From the NCBI RefSeq assembly GCF_905220415.1, contig NC_059537.1, positions 4,997,622 through 5,061,621 of the forward strand: a DNA stretch of 64,000 bases. The letters run 5' to 3'. Below are positions 11,646-26,004 of this stretch, piece by piece. The notes under the pieces were generated by a model that saw only the letters and a program-made list of their open reading frames with translations, was not told where the DNA came from and made no database searches. Position 1 is the first letter of the stretch. Every line of letters begins with the position of its first letter. Source of the DNA: Colias croceus. Its lineage: Eukaryota > Arthropoda > Insecta > Lepidoptera > Pieridae. Made by a program: the position numbers and the translations under genes.

Positions 11646-14600
11646 TAATATATTTACCTACCTATTTATTATTAGGTAATTCATGTTCTTTGTACGCATG
11701 TAGATTGTAGGCACATCAGCTCATGACCAACTCATGACTAATAAGATGACAATAAAATTATAGCAGTAAGTGAATAACTTTTTCTGTTTTACAGTTTTAA
11801 ATAATAAAAGAGGAAAACATAAGATTGTCAAAAGATGTAAATTAACCCTAATTACCATAAAATGTCTGTGAGTCTCAATTTATTTCAACAGCGCCAACCA
11901 GTGCCGTCAGTTTATTTTTCGTCTGTGTCAATTTACTACAACATTAAGTTCGGATGCGAAGCGATTAATGTCCTAATTTTTCATGAAAACAAGGAACGTC
12001 ATTTAATATTGGCGCTTACACGGTAGCTTATTTTGTTGGCGGTAAGCGAAATTTGGAAGCGGTTGCGCACGCGACTGTAAAAGCCAGCTGTGCTCGAACA
12101 ACGTCTTGCAGTAAGAAAAATATTACATTATAAACGGATTTAACAATCACATAATAAGCCTTAAAATGTTGCCAAAATGTCAAAAAGATGCAGTTTATTT
12201 TTTAAATTCCCATTTGTTTCGACCTTTTGTATAAAATACGACAACCAGAATTGATTTTATAACATCTGGTCCTACAGCTTTCCGAATTGATAACATAACG
12301 AATCCAATGCAAATGTTGCATTTAATGATTGATTGCAGATTGAAAGACCTCTGATAAATTACTGACTTTGTTGCGAATACGCAATGTATTAAGCAAACAT
12401 TTATTGAATTTCATTTCCGTTGGAACTTGACTAATGTGCCCTCTCTAGTATACGACGTGACTTACGACTTTTGCTTGTTTGACCCGTAGCAGGCACATGA
12501 ATTATCTAGTATTAAATTACAATGATTTAGAACTACCTAATTACAAGATAAATTATTTGCGCAATACACAGAAATGGAAAGCTATAGCTACGACACGAGA
12601 CATAGAAACCGTTTTGTTATTTCATGTTTTGATAAATAACCATAGAATCTAGAGATACCAAATTTTAACTAACTTTCAGCTCAGCTTTAAGAACTAAGTA
12701 TAAAAATCAATGTTTTGGTAAGTTTTGGTCAGGTCTTGATTGTTTTTTTTTTCGTAGTTCATCACGCACATTCTTTAATATAAGTACGAAGCAACGCGTG
12801 TGAGACGCGCGCTGCTCCCAGGCGTGCATTTGATACAAATCTCCGTCAGTTCGTAGGCATATGTCAATCAAAGCAGATCGATGTACGGTAGCGGTTTGGC
12901 AGTGATAGTACGGGCCGCGGCCGGGGCGCCCCTGCGACGTGGGTGGGCTCTGTGTGTGGCCTCGCTCTGGGTGGGCCGCGCGTACACACACACATACACC
13001 GCATTAACACACGCCACGCGCAAATAAACACAATAATCAACTAGTATACTCATATCGTCATCGGATAGATCGCTCTTAGGTGTAGCCTAGAGTCTACAGA
13101 TCCCTGTATGTCTCGGTGACGCGACGGCGCTACTATCACCTCTCCTCACCTTCACGAACTCTTTTCTTAATATTGAAGCACCTCGTATACAATCTGAACT
13201 TTTTCAACTAGCTTTAAAATAATCCTACTTAGAAGCTTTTAAATTATCCTAATATAGAGCAAAAAAGATTTAAGTAAATTCATCACTACCTATGAACGAT
13301 TTTAAATATCCTCTAACTTGCAGATTAGATATTGGATGTTCATTGACAATAAGAAGAAGTTCAGTTCAAAACATTAAAAAGCTCCTTTTCCATGATTATC
13401 CATTGTACTTACGATCAAAAGCCATGTTTGTATTTGCTTCCAACAAAAGATACATTCCTAGATACCCAATTTTTGCATAGATAGCTTAAAACCCTATATT
13501 ATTTACTATTATTTATTATCATATATCTATTACGCAATCAAGTAATAAATTTTCAAATTCAGGACACTAACTATCTCATAGAGCAGGACTTATCAAATTT
13601 AATGGGAATCGCCAACACAGCTCGAATAAATCAATAATTTATTCTCATCTCGTATATTTCTCAGTTAATGTATAGATATCAAGTTACAATTGTTATCGTA
13701 TCGTCGATAATCAATTTCGCGTTAATTCTTGGTTAATTGTTAGCCTGTATAGATACACCTATGAATTCTTGGTAATTTTATTAGGATATTTCACCGTTTT
13801 TAGACTATAAAGCAAGCCATTTTGGTGTAGTATCGTAATCCTGTCTGAAGTTTAGACCTGCAAATGTTTCGAACATTTTTCTTTGATACCATCAGTGAGA
13901 ATAAGAAAGAGCTTTTGTTACATGATACTTCTGGGTATTTTATATTAGGTAGATAATTGATTAATGACGGACAGATATGCTGAAAATCTAAAAATAGTTG
14001 ATTTTTTATTATAAACATAAGTATCTCGTCTAAGTAATTTCAAATACTGATATTTCGAAATAGTAGACGACTTTATAAATAGAAAATGTAATAAAACTTG
14101 TCAGTCTCTACCACTCTACGACAAACCGCTTGGAAAACTAGTTATAGATGTAATTATATAATTCACTAGAATAAAGTCAATTAATCCATATCGATTCCAG
14201 TTAATAAGAACATCGAGTTACAGTGAAATGTTTACACAGCAATAAAAGTAATTAACCACAACGTTTGCCAATGCAATAAAGCCTCGAAACGAGCAATGAA
14301 AAAAATTAAAGTACCATTTAATTAGTGATTACAGTCAGTTAAAATGCTCTAGACACCATTAGTAACAGACCACCTGCATGAAAATTTAAAACTAATAATT
14401 CAAAGCTCAAAAAACAGACGCTCATAAAAACAATTAAGTTTGACCGCTTTACCATAAAAGAGAGTAACACAACCAATCTCGGAGCAATTAAGGATTCTAA
14501 TGGCAGGAAAGGATAGAAACGCACGTGAGAGGCCATTACAACTTATGAGCCACGCTAGCGTTTATTTATTCCGTGAATTTGGCCAAGGGTTAGTCTTAAT

Positions 14601-14987
14601 TAAATAATAACTACTACAAGGAAATGTAAACGATACTAATTTGACTTAATTAAATAAATATAACTTATACACCATCGCTAAAGGAGCGTCAATTTGCGAG
14701 GAAAGATGCTTTCCTCGATGCTTTTCAACTACATGTATTAATTTTTACCCTCTACCTAGAAGAGCTTTTTCGGTTTTTTTAGACAATGCAACTTAATTAA
14801 GGCAACATAAGTAGAAAATGGTTTAAATAGCAACATCAATAAAAACAAAACTTACTGGTTTCCATAGACAGAACATTTTAATAGTACCAGATTACAAACA
14901 TGGGTCACGCAAGCAGCATGGGTCTTTGCTATAATAGATGGATATTAACTTATATGGCGGAATCCCAACCATAATCATATTTCAAGG

Positions 14988-14996
14988 TGGGTGGTC
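14988..14996 (+). promoter_or_regulatory. exact Gli/Ci consensus TGGGTGGTC, site 3
   Basis: Exact nine-base match, same strand as the other sites, with a GC-rich patch about 50 to 100 bases downstream. Confidence 0.4.
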
Positions 14997-17900
14997 GTTG
15001 TCAGTCTGTCGTCACAGCATTATGATCAATTTGTACGCTTTTCTTCTGCGCCGGCGCAACCCTGCGACTCGCAGTACGGCCGCGGCGGGTAGATTGGACT
15101 TTCGTCATGCACCCTGATGCGTTTCTTTTCATACTTTTTCTGTCATATTTTATCGATAGCTTCGATATCCGTGAACTTTCGTTAATGACATTATAAAATA
15201 TATTATTAATACATTTACGATACATTTATTAAAGATAATACCGTGCACTAAGACAAAGAAGACCGCGGTTACATACTTGGAAACTATAAAATACCTTACT
15301 AGGTAATGGAATTCGAATAAACCCACCCACATCGTTCGTGCATTGTGGAGCGGTTATGGTTAAATTTTGCAAACAATGCCCGACTGGTGTGGGATGACTC
15401 AATTAGTAGGATTCAGAAGATAATAGTACACACAATAGACCGTAAATAGCTTCAGACGCCGCTCTCGGCCATAATGTCGACTTGGAACGACTGCAAACAT
15501 AGAAATAATGATACCATACAATAGATACGAATATAGACATTGCTTTGCGTTGATAACTATCTTGTCTATGTGGTTATAATATCTGGAACATGTAAGTTCT
15601 AAAAGCTTTTAATGAAAATATTTCAAATTAGGCGATAATATGTATTTTATTAAAACTCATTAAGATTTTAATAATGTTTCAATTTGATTACATATTAAAT
15701 TACACTTATTGAATAAAAAAATATGTACCTTTTAATGTTAGATATATAAAAAATTAGGTTACTAAAAATAAGTAGCCTCCACCGCCTCCACCAGTAAAAG
15801 ATATTGGATTGAAACATTTTTTTTTATTATTTGTTCTCGGCGACGCTGACCAAACAATGACACACAGAATTTGAAGGTAAACAGAGTAATCAATCATTAA
15901 CGCATAATTGTCAGATGCTACCGAAAAAACCAAGTCGCTCAGTGGAAAGAGAGGATGTTTGAAGTTCCCAAAAAGTTTTTTTACAATTCATCATGGTGGT
16001 ATTTGGCTGAACAAACGTAGTCCAAGCGCGACATCAATAAATCCACATCTCAAATCAAGACATTTGGCACGTTTCCATAATACGTATGCAATTAAGTGAC
16101 TGCATATAAAATAGTTTCAGATTAAGGACTAAAAAATAATTTATTAGCGACGATAATAATATAATATCATTCATTGTATCAACAAAGAAAATACCCATCG
16201 ATAGACTACAATTAAATAATACATAATATACATTATGCGAAGGAATTATATTTCATATTTTATGTAGCGCGTAACGCATAATATAAGTAAATATGCGCTA
16301 CACAATAATAACACGTGTATTTAGCGATACGTGAATATGTAAAAAAAATCTATTGAGTACTTATTCATGATGGTAAATGTATATATCGTAATTTTATGTC
16401 TTCACACAATAATTCATGCATTTATGTTGTAACTTTAACGATATTATCGTGTGTCAATGGACACCAACATGCAGCCTTCCGATATCGGTCACGGATCTGT
16501 CCATACTTCCTGCCGATATTGCACCATCGATCGCCTCGATTATCTACATTAATCTGTCTCGCTGTCTCTCACTCCTCGTGGGAATACCAACAATGTACTT
16601 TACTAATAACACTAACTATGATTAAGCCAACCTAATCGCTCCTACCCCTCTTACCAGATATTGCCTATTGGCTTAAGCTTTTAAAAAGCTAAAGCTAAGG
16701 GTTAAAAAATGCAAAAAGATGCTTATCGTGTGTAATACTTTACAAAACGAGCTAAGCATTGTACAAAAACTAAGTCTCGGCTTTGCACTTTTTTTACCTC
16801 ACTCGAAGCTGTCATCAGTTTGTTGAAGGAACAGGAGCCTTTATAAAAAGTGTTAGCACAAGGAGTGTCGGACAGAGGTATGTTTGCGCAGACATTTATC
16901 GTCTGCTTGATACTTCGAGTAGCTACGCATAAACAAACGTTAATTCCTTGTCATACATTGCTCCGACATTCCAGCGATTTGCATTGGTTTACACGTTCTA
17001 ACTTGGGATTTGTGGACATACTTGGGACATAATTTACCTTCCCGGCATTAACTTTATGACACATGGACTTTTGCTGATACGTATAACCATCGTATACCGA
17101 AATGTAATTACTAGCTAAAAAAATTTATAATGACTGCTGCTATTATTTGTTACTTTTATTTGTAAATACTTCATCTGGTCACAATTTATGAATGATTGTA
17201 CGGACTAGTACGATAGTCCAAACCTTAAAGAATGATGGATCGTGGATGGATGATGGATCACATCAACGTCAACATCAGTTCTGTAAATAAATATTAAATT
17301 GATATAGGAAATCTATCATAAATGCACTTTTCTAATTTTAAAGCCTCATATAAACGATAATATTTTAAGAGGCTTCTATAGTCACAAGGATATAGTGTGT
17401 GACTAAGCCTGTGTGTACATAGGGCGCGTACAGTAGCTGTTTACGCTACCTGTTCTACGCACAGCTCTGCGGCCTACCTGCAACTCTCACTAAACAACGC
17501 AAACAATCCTTATCATACCATAAAAACCAAACCCTCAGGTAACACTTCTGAAATACAAACATACCAACCAATAAAAATATCTCGAAAATACGGCCGACTT
17601 ATTTTTAATTAAACCACGGATTTTAACGTTTACACGACCGCAAGTTTATATCGAAGAACCAACACATAAATCTTATTGAGAGTGAACAAAAAGTAACACA
17701 TGTCTGGCCATGTTTTAGAGAGACTAATTTCTTTAGATGTGACTTTTTTGTTTTTGTGAGGACTAAGGGACATGAGCAAAATGCCACCCACGACGATTGC
17801 ACGGCGAAGGCTGTATGAAGTATCGAACATGAACCTGAATGGGCTATTGAATGCAGGCACTAGCCTATGGTTTCAATGTACAACACGATGTTGAGACCCG

Positions 17901-19430
17901 ATTGTACACACATATTGAAATCCAATATGAATATATCCCTTTCCTGTTGTTCTATTGGTTATCACACGTAACCAGGCCATTGTATTTATACAAAAGCAAA
18001 TACATACATATTAATTTCGCTATTAATATGAGTGGATGAAGGTATCCTTCATATAGTTATAAATAATTTATAATATCCCTCTTTAAATGCCCATCAAAGA
18101 TATAAAAACTATATAGTTAGATATCTTAATTAAAAATAGGTCATAATCTGTCGAAGAAACAACAATAAAATAAGTTAGTAAACATAATTTATTCCATTTA
18201 ATAATAATTTATATCAGCGAGCCAATAAACGCCCATAAAAATCGTTTAATCAAGTCATTAAAATGTTTTTATAATTATAAAGATTCGAACACAGGCAAAT
18301 AGCCTCGTAAATCGGTATAACATTCGCGATAAAACATTCTTATGTTAGCGATAAGGGGAGTTGTGTCAGCGCCGTAATGTTAACTTAACTGTTGTTAACG
18401 CCCGTCGTGCCCCGACCCGCATCATTTTATTATACCGTCACTTGACAGCAATTCTGCCAAGTACGACACTAAGGTCCGTATTAAATCTAATACTGAGGCT
18501 GATGCAGCGATGTGACACAGTAGAAGCATCGTCTTCATCGAAAGTAGAGCAAACTAAACAAAAAATTGGCATTCAATTTTTAGGACCATGTTTTATTATA
18601 ATGTTTTTTGTATAGTTTTTTAATAATCACATATTTCATATCTACCTAGCTATGAAATAAATTTGAAAATAGTTTTTCATACATTCCATATTATGTCTCT
18701 ACATTCTCGTCTCTACTCTAGCAAAAAGGAGATTAAGATTGAGATTTACTTAACTAGAGCATTTAATACTATTGATTCATACATTTTTTAAAGAAAGGCA
18801 TATATGTATTTATTTTTAGATACATTGAATATATATTATTCAAATTGATATTTTTTACTTCTTAATACGTAAGATTTCGACACAAGTAAGATTCATCCTT
18901 CGTTTCCCAAAAATATTAAATCTTACATATTCTTAGTAATTTTAACAGTGCACAATTCAAATCGGACAAACCTTTGAAAATTTCCTAAAAATACCGATAT
19001 GACAGTGGTCTGGGCCGTGTGACATACGAGCGCGACAAGCAATTCGCTTTGACCAGACGACGTGAAATATGAGGGTCGGTAAGAACGCGAATAATAAAAA
19101 CCTCAACGCTTTATTATCAAACGAACCTTTGGACATACTAAATAACTCTCGAGACATACCTCATTTTATGATTACCACTTTATTACATTAGCTAAATTAA
19201 GTGCTGTGTCTCGACCGCTACGGCTCGCGAGGATAAGTACGAGCATTCTAATTTACGATTATATTATTTTTATGGCTTATTGTGCCTAAATTAGATAATC
19301 GGTGACTGTAACCATTAATTGTAAAAAGTGTATAATGGCGTGGTATTAGTATCATTTGGTTGTTTCGTGTACCTAAACAACAAACTGATAGATAAAAGCT
19401 TTGTATGTGTTTAGGAGTGGCACTGCGTCT

Positions 19431-19439
19431 TGGGTGGTC
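19431..19439 (+). promoter_or_regulatory. exact Gli/Ci consensus TGGGTGGTC, site 4
   Basis: Exact nine-base match, same strand as the others, followed by GC-rich sequence to about 19,460. Confidence 0.4.
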
Positions 19440-22400
19440 TGGCGCGGGACGCTGGCGAACAGAATAAAGCCGAGATTTGTATGATATAAAGCTCGCTCTA
19501 GTGAAATTGAAATAGATAGCAAGTATTTATCTCGTGTCGCATCACATCTAGTGCAGCGACGCGTCTGGATGCGTCACCTCGGGACGTTACAACGTCCGCG
19601 TCGTGGATATCTCGCTCTGCTTTATCAGGGAATGATATTATGACTAAACATCAGTGTATTATTAGTTTCATGCCTGATAAAGATTATTATGTCACGATTG
19701 TATCACGTTTAGTTAATAAATTGTATTATGTACAACCTATAAAATTATGATAAGTAGGTAGGTAGGTACAATCTTTTATAATAAATTTAATCTTGCGCAG
19801 ATATGTAGAAATTAGCTGCTTATTCGCACAAGAAATAAAACAATATAGATATAGATGAATAAAAGTTGATAGATGAGCTTTTTAATTTAAAGGTATAGGT
19901 AGGTAGGCTGTATATCGCAATTTTTACGAGTTAAACGTATGATTTTACCAAACCTAAAAGTTTAAACCGTAAATATTTAAGCCTAAGTTTTATTGCATCA
20001 AGTTTAAAGGAATAACATTCATAAAATAAAATATGTAATACTTTAAGGGTACATTTTGAAGCGCGACTTGCCGCAGATGCATAATTTATAGGCATTACAA
20101 CATAAAGACCAATTTTTATGGTTCATTTTACCGATAAAGACAGCTCAATAGCAAAGTACAAACCTAGCATTATACAATTACATAAATATCTCTTCATAAG
20201 TACTGCAATAAACTTCTTATTTTAATACAAATCGTTTACGTGTTGTATCCCACTATTACGCACAATTTGGTTGCGTATTTTACAGAAACCTCTCTTACCC
20301 TCATTTCTATTTTTATTTGAAATGAATACTGAAAATTGCTTCAGCAAACCGTCACTATAACAGTTATGTTTATATTGGTTTATAATTATTATTACTTGTT
20401 TATAATAACCATGGTAAAGATGCTTTCTAAAAGTCGTATAGAATTTTTATAAATAATATATGTAATAGCTTTTAAAATTTTAAAAAACTTCCAAAATTCT
20501 TTCTTATTTATAATATTTGAATAGATTAACTCGTAACTAGGTATGTTTTATGGATAGAAATATAATGAAGGTGTATTTCTATGTTGTAAATTGAACATCC
20601 TTCTGATTCTGAATTCTATAGTTACGAGCTTGTTACGAGACTAAAATCTCGAAATGGAAATCGAAAGTCCAGCTTGTTGCCATCCTTATGTTAGGTACAT
20701 AAGCTCTAATCACAATTGGCGAAAACCAAGCGCTGTATTATAATTAGCTAAGATAATTAGAAAAATATTATGGGACAGGCAAATAAAAAGCAACATCTAC
20801 CTGCAATAATGTAATAAAGATGATATGTTTCCACGAATGTCAAATAATAATAAGCCGTTTATCCAAATGACACTCATCGACTGTTCTAAATCTGAAATTA
20901 GCCTAATTATGTTATAAATCTTGGTTCCTTGTAACTGACAATCCTATAATTACGTAGTTATACAATCTCCTAGACTTACATCTTAATACAAAGCCTATAC
21001 CCAGTGACCTTCCGAGAAATAGGCAATGCGGACATAGTTGCCGGCCACCCGCGCGGCTGATAGTCAGCCTTTGTTAGTGTCATAACGCCTTTATTTCGAT
21101 ATACAATACAAATTAGGACTTGTAACTCAACTCATTCTGTTTGAACGGTTGCTGAGTTTACGACCCTAAAAAATATTTATGCATAAATAGAAGTGTTCAC
21201 AATATGAGATCGTGATTCGTGAGTAAACTATAGCTAAAAATATAGTTATTAAAGCACACCACCTGCTAATTAGTAAAGATTCCTCCTATTTTTACCAGCT
21301 TTATCTTTGGTATAGCCTATGTAGGTACCATTACGGATTTCCCTTCACGTTTTATTTAGAGATATCTGTGACCCACTACCAGCACTTAAAAATTACGAGA
21401 ACTCTTTTTATTCCAATGTTGTATAAAAAGCGGTAAAATAACAAGGACGTATAAATCATTAGTACACCTGTGAGTTCGTTTGCCTGGCAACAAGCATACT
21501 CTGCCAATAAAGTAACACAAATCGCGCAAATCTTTTATTCATTTGTCGTTGTTGTGTCTAGGAACTTTCGAAGTCAATCGGTGTTTGCGGTTGTGAACAA
21601 TGTTGCAAGTTGAAGTGCGCCGAATTAGCGCGGTCTGACGCGCTCCTGCGTGACTCGAGTGCTAATTTGGTCAGTACCTAATGGCGATAAAAATATGTTT
21701 TTACACATATGTAGGTATATATTATCTAGTAGAGGATAATCCAAGTGCGTTGAACGCAAAAATGAATAGTAGTAGAGTTTTGAATGTGCTTTGAAAGTAA
21801 AATAGTGATTTATTTTTATTTAAAGTAAAAAGTAACTCGATTCGAACTTGCAGTACCTACCTAAGGGAATCAAAGTAGGCATTTCTTAGAACAGAACAGA
21901 AAAGAGCTCGCAATATTTTCCTGACAGTAAATTATTTCCACGCCAGTCCCTTCATCAGTCGCTACATTTTTATAGTTTTTAAATGTATGGTTGGCCATTT
22001 GATTCACATTACGGCTGACAGGCAATCGTTTAATCTTTTCATTGGTATTGAATTGAACCGAGCGAGCGAGCGCGGTGGCCCGGATGACTCACGCGAACCT
22101 GACAGCTCTTACCTTTATTTTCTACGACAGATTGGATGTAATAAAACATAATCCTGTCTATAGACGATTTGGTGAAAATATTTTATTAAATGCATTCATG
22201 TTGAATGAATTGGTTTAATAAGTTGTGATGAATGCCTTGTTATACACATCAGGTAAAACACATTTAAAAATGTCTAAACATAATAAATTCGGGAGTTCGT
22301 TGTGTTAAATGAAAAATATTGATGTCTATCCTCTATCCTAATGGTCATTGGTCTAGAAAATAAACAATGTAACGTTGTTCCTCGGCAATCTCTGCAAGAC

Positions 22401-22615
22401 ATCTTATTATACCTATGCAATTTTATCAGTCATGCGTGCATAACTATTTCAAGTTCCAACCTCAACTAAGTATATTTCTAAGCTTTTCTTTTTTCATTGG
22501 ATGATGACTAACCATATATCACTATTTGGGTACGATGTTAATTCCAAAACAGTAGTAGTAGAGTAGTAGAGCTAGAGATTAAGAAAACACATCAAAAGTT
22601 AGAAAGTTATCCTCT

Positions 22616-22660
22616 CGTCAGTCTTTTTCTGTCCACTGCTGAACAATGGTCTCCTATAAA
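22616..22660 (+). repeat. short insect repeat fragment (GTCCACTGCTGAACA)
   Basis: The phrase CTGTCCACTGCTGAACAATG followed by GTCTCC is a widely dispersed insect retroelement phrase. Only about 45 bases remain here. Confidence 0.35.
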
Positions 22661-23593
22661 CACGTCATTAGGTTTAATTATGCAATCTGTCTATCTATCA
22701 ATTGATGTGGTGAAACACAAAAAAATAGTAATTTTTATGGGTCAAATTCCCTTTCCCTATAATCATGTGCAACACACTTAAGTATGCATCTTAATATTAG
22801 ATTAGGAGGTGGAGCGGGATACGTGCACGTTTTCCTTGCGCGCAACGAAAGCGTTCGCGAACGCATCTATCAGCGTTGATTGTTAGGTTGATTGATTGCA
22901 ACTGTCAAGCGGTAATGGCGGCGAGTGGCGGCCATATTGAAACCGATGAATGCGCCTAAGCTAATATTAATGCATGTTATTGATGAGCATATGGTAACTT
23001 TTCGATATTTTTTCAACTGTATAAAAGCAGTGTCGGTTTGATTGAATGTACCATTATAAGGCGAGATGCTACAAAAGTGCTTCAACTTTGAAAGCACTTC
23101 AATGAGGTTATGAGGACGGGATTAAGCAACGATATTATTAATGTGGGTTTATTTTGCCCTTCGATATTAAAATTTTGGGATAAAAAAGAAACAACCGCTC
23201 CTTAAACAATTTATTATATTTACATGAATCAAGTATAAATTAACAATTTGACACCAGATTATAAAAAACTTTTTCGTTCCTTAATTCAAGTTTAAAAAAC
23301 CGCTACATGTATTCTTTTTAAAAATTATGCATCTGTTATAAATATATCAAGATTTCCATACGTTGTTCATAAATAAAATAAAGCAAATGAATTTGTTCCA
23401 ATAATATATTTACACCATCGGCCCATATTATCACAATGAGATTAACGTTTTGTAAAAATATTCTATTTATATCTATATGAACACTAATTTAATAACCGGC
23501 TTGTAAAATAACATTCATTCTTCACGTTCGATGATCCCTGAAAGTAAAAAAATAAACGATTTAAAGAAAAAAATATACTAACATATTATTTAT

Positions 23594-24407
23594 AGGGAAC
23601 TATATTTTCTATCACCAAAATTTATATTTGTCATCAAGTTGTATCACCTAATAAATAGATCTATCACCACGAAATATTTTCGTTCTCAGATAAACAAAAA
23701 TTGTTCCCAGGTATGAATTATCAAATTAATGTTAATATGTGTGTAAAATAAGAGATCGATAACCAATAAAATTATATTGCATTACATGAATATAAACTTC
23801 GTTCTTATAATAACAGTTTTGTTACTTAAATAATAGCTCTGTGCTCAGAATGGTAGATCTGTCACCAAATAAATCGATTATCGATCCCTGACTGCGGCTC
23901 CTTTTTATGTGAAAACATATTATTGGATTAGCCTTGGATTAGCCATACGCTTAAAGCTGGCTGATTATTCAGTGATTATTGTTTTTTAACAATAAATATT
24001 GATTATTTTAACTTTAATTAGGTAAGTGTTTTATCTACAAATTATTATGCTAGCCATAAGCCAGCTATTAAACCAGAGCTGATTATTCAGTGGTTATTAT
24101 TTTTAAGAATAAATATTGATTATTTTAACTTTAATTGTTTTCTAGTAACATAAAATGATTTATTGGTGATCTCTTTAAATTAGTTTGCTTAAATACTTAT
24201 TAGGACACACCTATTATAATACATACAAAAACATTTATTTGGTACTAGACCTTATATCTCAGGATTTTAGGTGATTTATTGTGGAACTGATTTTGCATTG
24301 TTTGGTGACTACATTTTGGTGACAGATCTACTATTTTGAGGACAAACCCTATTATTTAAGAAACACAAAACTAATTAAATTGGTGATAGCTTAAATGATA
24401 CCCTTAT
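23594..24407. mobile_element. decayed DNA element with ATCACC-rich inverted ends
   Basis: The left end reads AGGGAACTATATTTTCTATC-ACCAA, and the right end reverse-complemented reads AGGGTATCATTTAAGCTATC-ACCAA, about 70% alike. Both ends carry further ATCACC and GTCACC motifs next to AGATCT. The middle has a direct duplication of about 65 bp (GCTGATTATTCAGTG...ACTTTAATT) at 23,957-24,020 and 24,075-24,137. No coding frame. Old and degraded, so boundaries are approximate. Confidence 0.45.
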
Positions 24408-24821
24408 TTATATGTATGCCATGCCTACTGACATTCGATTTTTTCTTTTGGCAATTTTTTAAACTTCCAAATTAATTCAATAATTCATATCGAACAGTAC
24501 TTAAAACGTTTGAAATTTAAAGGAACGTTTGAAACATTATACAAGTTCAAAACTAGAGTCTAAATTTAAGCCTGAGAGACAGACAATAGCAAAATAAAAT
24601 GAAGAGTTATGATGGAGTAATTAAAAACAATTATATGCATAAAGCCGGCTTAAGCATGATTTATATTCTAACGTAATTTATGCAGCAATGTGCACAACAA
24701 TTTTTGTAGTCATTTTTTGCATCAAAATATCGCTAAATCTTTCTTATTTTAAAAAGCTTCATAACATTCTGAATTACTTTTTACACATGTTATACTCCTC
24801 GTGCTTATTTCGAACTAGCTT

Positions 24822-25178
24822 TCCGCCCACGGCTACGCCGCGTTTTTCAAAGAAAAACCCGCATAGTTCCCGTTCCCGGGGGATTTCCGGGATAAAACCT
24901 ATCCTATGTGTTAATCATAGTTACCCTCTATATCTGTACTTAATTTCATTGTAATCGGTTCAGTAGTATTTGCACGAATACATCCAAGGAATAAAAAGTT
25001 TCATACAAACTTCTATCCCCTATTTTCCCCTTTAGGGGATGAATTTTCTAAAATCCTTTATTAGGGGACGCCTACGTTATGACATCTACCTGCATGCCAA
25101 ATTTCAGCCCGATACGTCCAGTGGTTTGGGCTGTGCGTTGATAGATCACTATATCAGTCACATTTGAGTTTTATATAT
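24822..25178 (+). mobile_element. truncated retroelement tail, 'ACTAGCTTTCCGCCC' family
   Basis: It starts AACTAGCTTTCCGCCCACGG and carries CCCGCATAGTTCCCGTTCCC and a TGTAATCGGTTCAGTAGT box. Copies of the same family lie at 32,155-32,375 (inverted) and 45,854-46,110. A second family tail abuts directly at 25,180. Confidence 0.65.
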
Positions 25179-25179
25179 A

Positions 25180-25492
25180 TACTAGCTTCCGCTCGCGACT
25201 CCGTCCACGCGGAAAAATTAAGATTTATTTTTTTCTACGTATTTTTCCGGGATAAAAAGTATCCTATTTTATGCCCAGGATAATAAAGTATAATCATACC
25301 AACTTTCATCGAAATCGAACCGTTAGTTTTCACGTGATGCCTGAACATACAGACAGACAGACAAAAAATTTTTTAATCACATATTTGGGTTTGGTTTCGA
25401 TACAGTAACACCCCCTGCTATTTATTTTTTCAATATTTTCAATGTACAGAATTGACCCTTCTACAGATTTATTATATGTAATAAATATAGAT
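25180..25492 (+). mobile_element. truncated retroelement tail, second copy of the 7.7-kb family
   Basis: It starts ACTAGCTTCCGCTCGCGACT and matches 7716-8204 along most of its length, but lacks the internal part present there (about 7750-7910). It ends at ATTATATGTAATAAATATAG. Confidence 0.65.
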
Positions 25493-25836
25493 AACGAAAT
25501 CCACAACCTCGTACTTGCTATGTTATTGAGATAGGCGTATCCATATTATAAATCCCATTTTAAATAAATTCAATACTGTATAACAATAAAACAATTCTTA
25601 ACGCCGATTTTTTATCAAAATTGATTTGACTACTTTTGCCAGATCTGAACATCAAAATCGCAATTTTTTGATAGTTTTGCCATGTACATTCATAGATTTT
25701 TTGCAATAACAGATCGAAAATCTTAACAGAACTCACCCAGAAGCTGTGAAATGACGTAAGTCCCAAATTCCCTACGCACATAGAACTTCCAAAGTCCCAA
25801 TTTACCTAACTACAAATTTCTAACTCCCCAACTCAC

Positions 25837-26004
25837 CTAGCTAAGTTCAAACCCGGCGCCCGCTTGTATCGCGTACAGCAGCTTCTCAGCGAGCACCTCC
25901 TCATCCTGGACCTCGGGGATCTTCAGCAGGTTCATGCAAGTTGAGGATGAGGGCAGCCGGTCAGAGGATCCCGCTGATTGGATGCAGAACGGCGGTTGTA
26001 GATC
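25837..26004 (-). other. UBE3C: UBE3C terminal exon with catalytic cysteine
   Basis: Coordinates run 25,837 to 26,004. The exon encodes the last 55 residues of the HECT C-lobe, including the thioester cysteine in SSSTCMNLLKIP, and stops with TAG at 25,837-25,839. The 3' UTR continues to lower coordinates. No unambiguous AATAAA was found before the retroelement tail at 25,492. Confidence 0.85.

Larger units (their letters stand above)
8205..14980. other. long non-coding stretch
   Basis: No convincing gene is visible. It contains one exact Gli/Ci-type site at 8847-8855 and a GC-rich patch at 10,140-10,330. A repeat fragment lies at 11,515-11,645. A GC-rich patch at about 12,830-13,150 has two near-consensus TGGGTGGGC motifs at 12,940 and 12,968. 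The rest is AT-rich. Confidence 0.4.
14981..22615. other. long non-coding stretch
   Basis: No gene recognised. Exact Gli/Ci-type sites lie at 14,988-14,996 and 19,431-19,439. A GC-rich patch follows the first at about 15,040-15,095. Short GC-rich patches at 17,420-17,480, 19,545-19,620 and 21,615-21,660 may be regulatory, but nothing identifies them. Confidence 0.4.

Noticed and set aside
22619..22640. miR-14-like sequence TCAGTCTTTTTCTGTCC
   Set aside because: It differs from miR-14 after the first 13 bases, no hairpin forms, and it runs into a common retroelement phrase.
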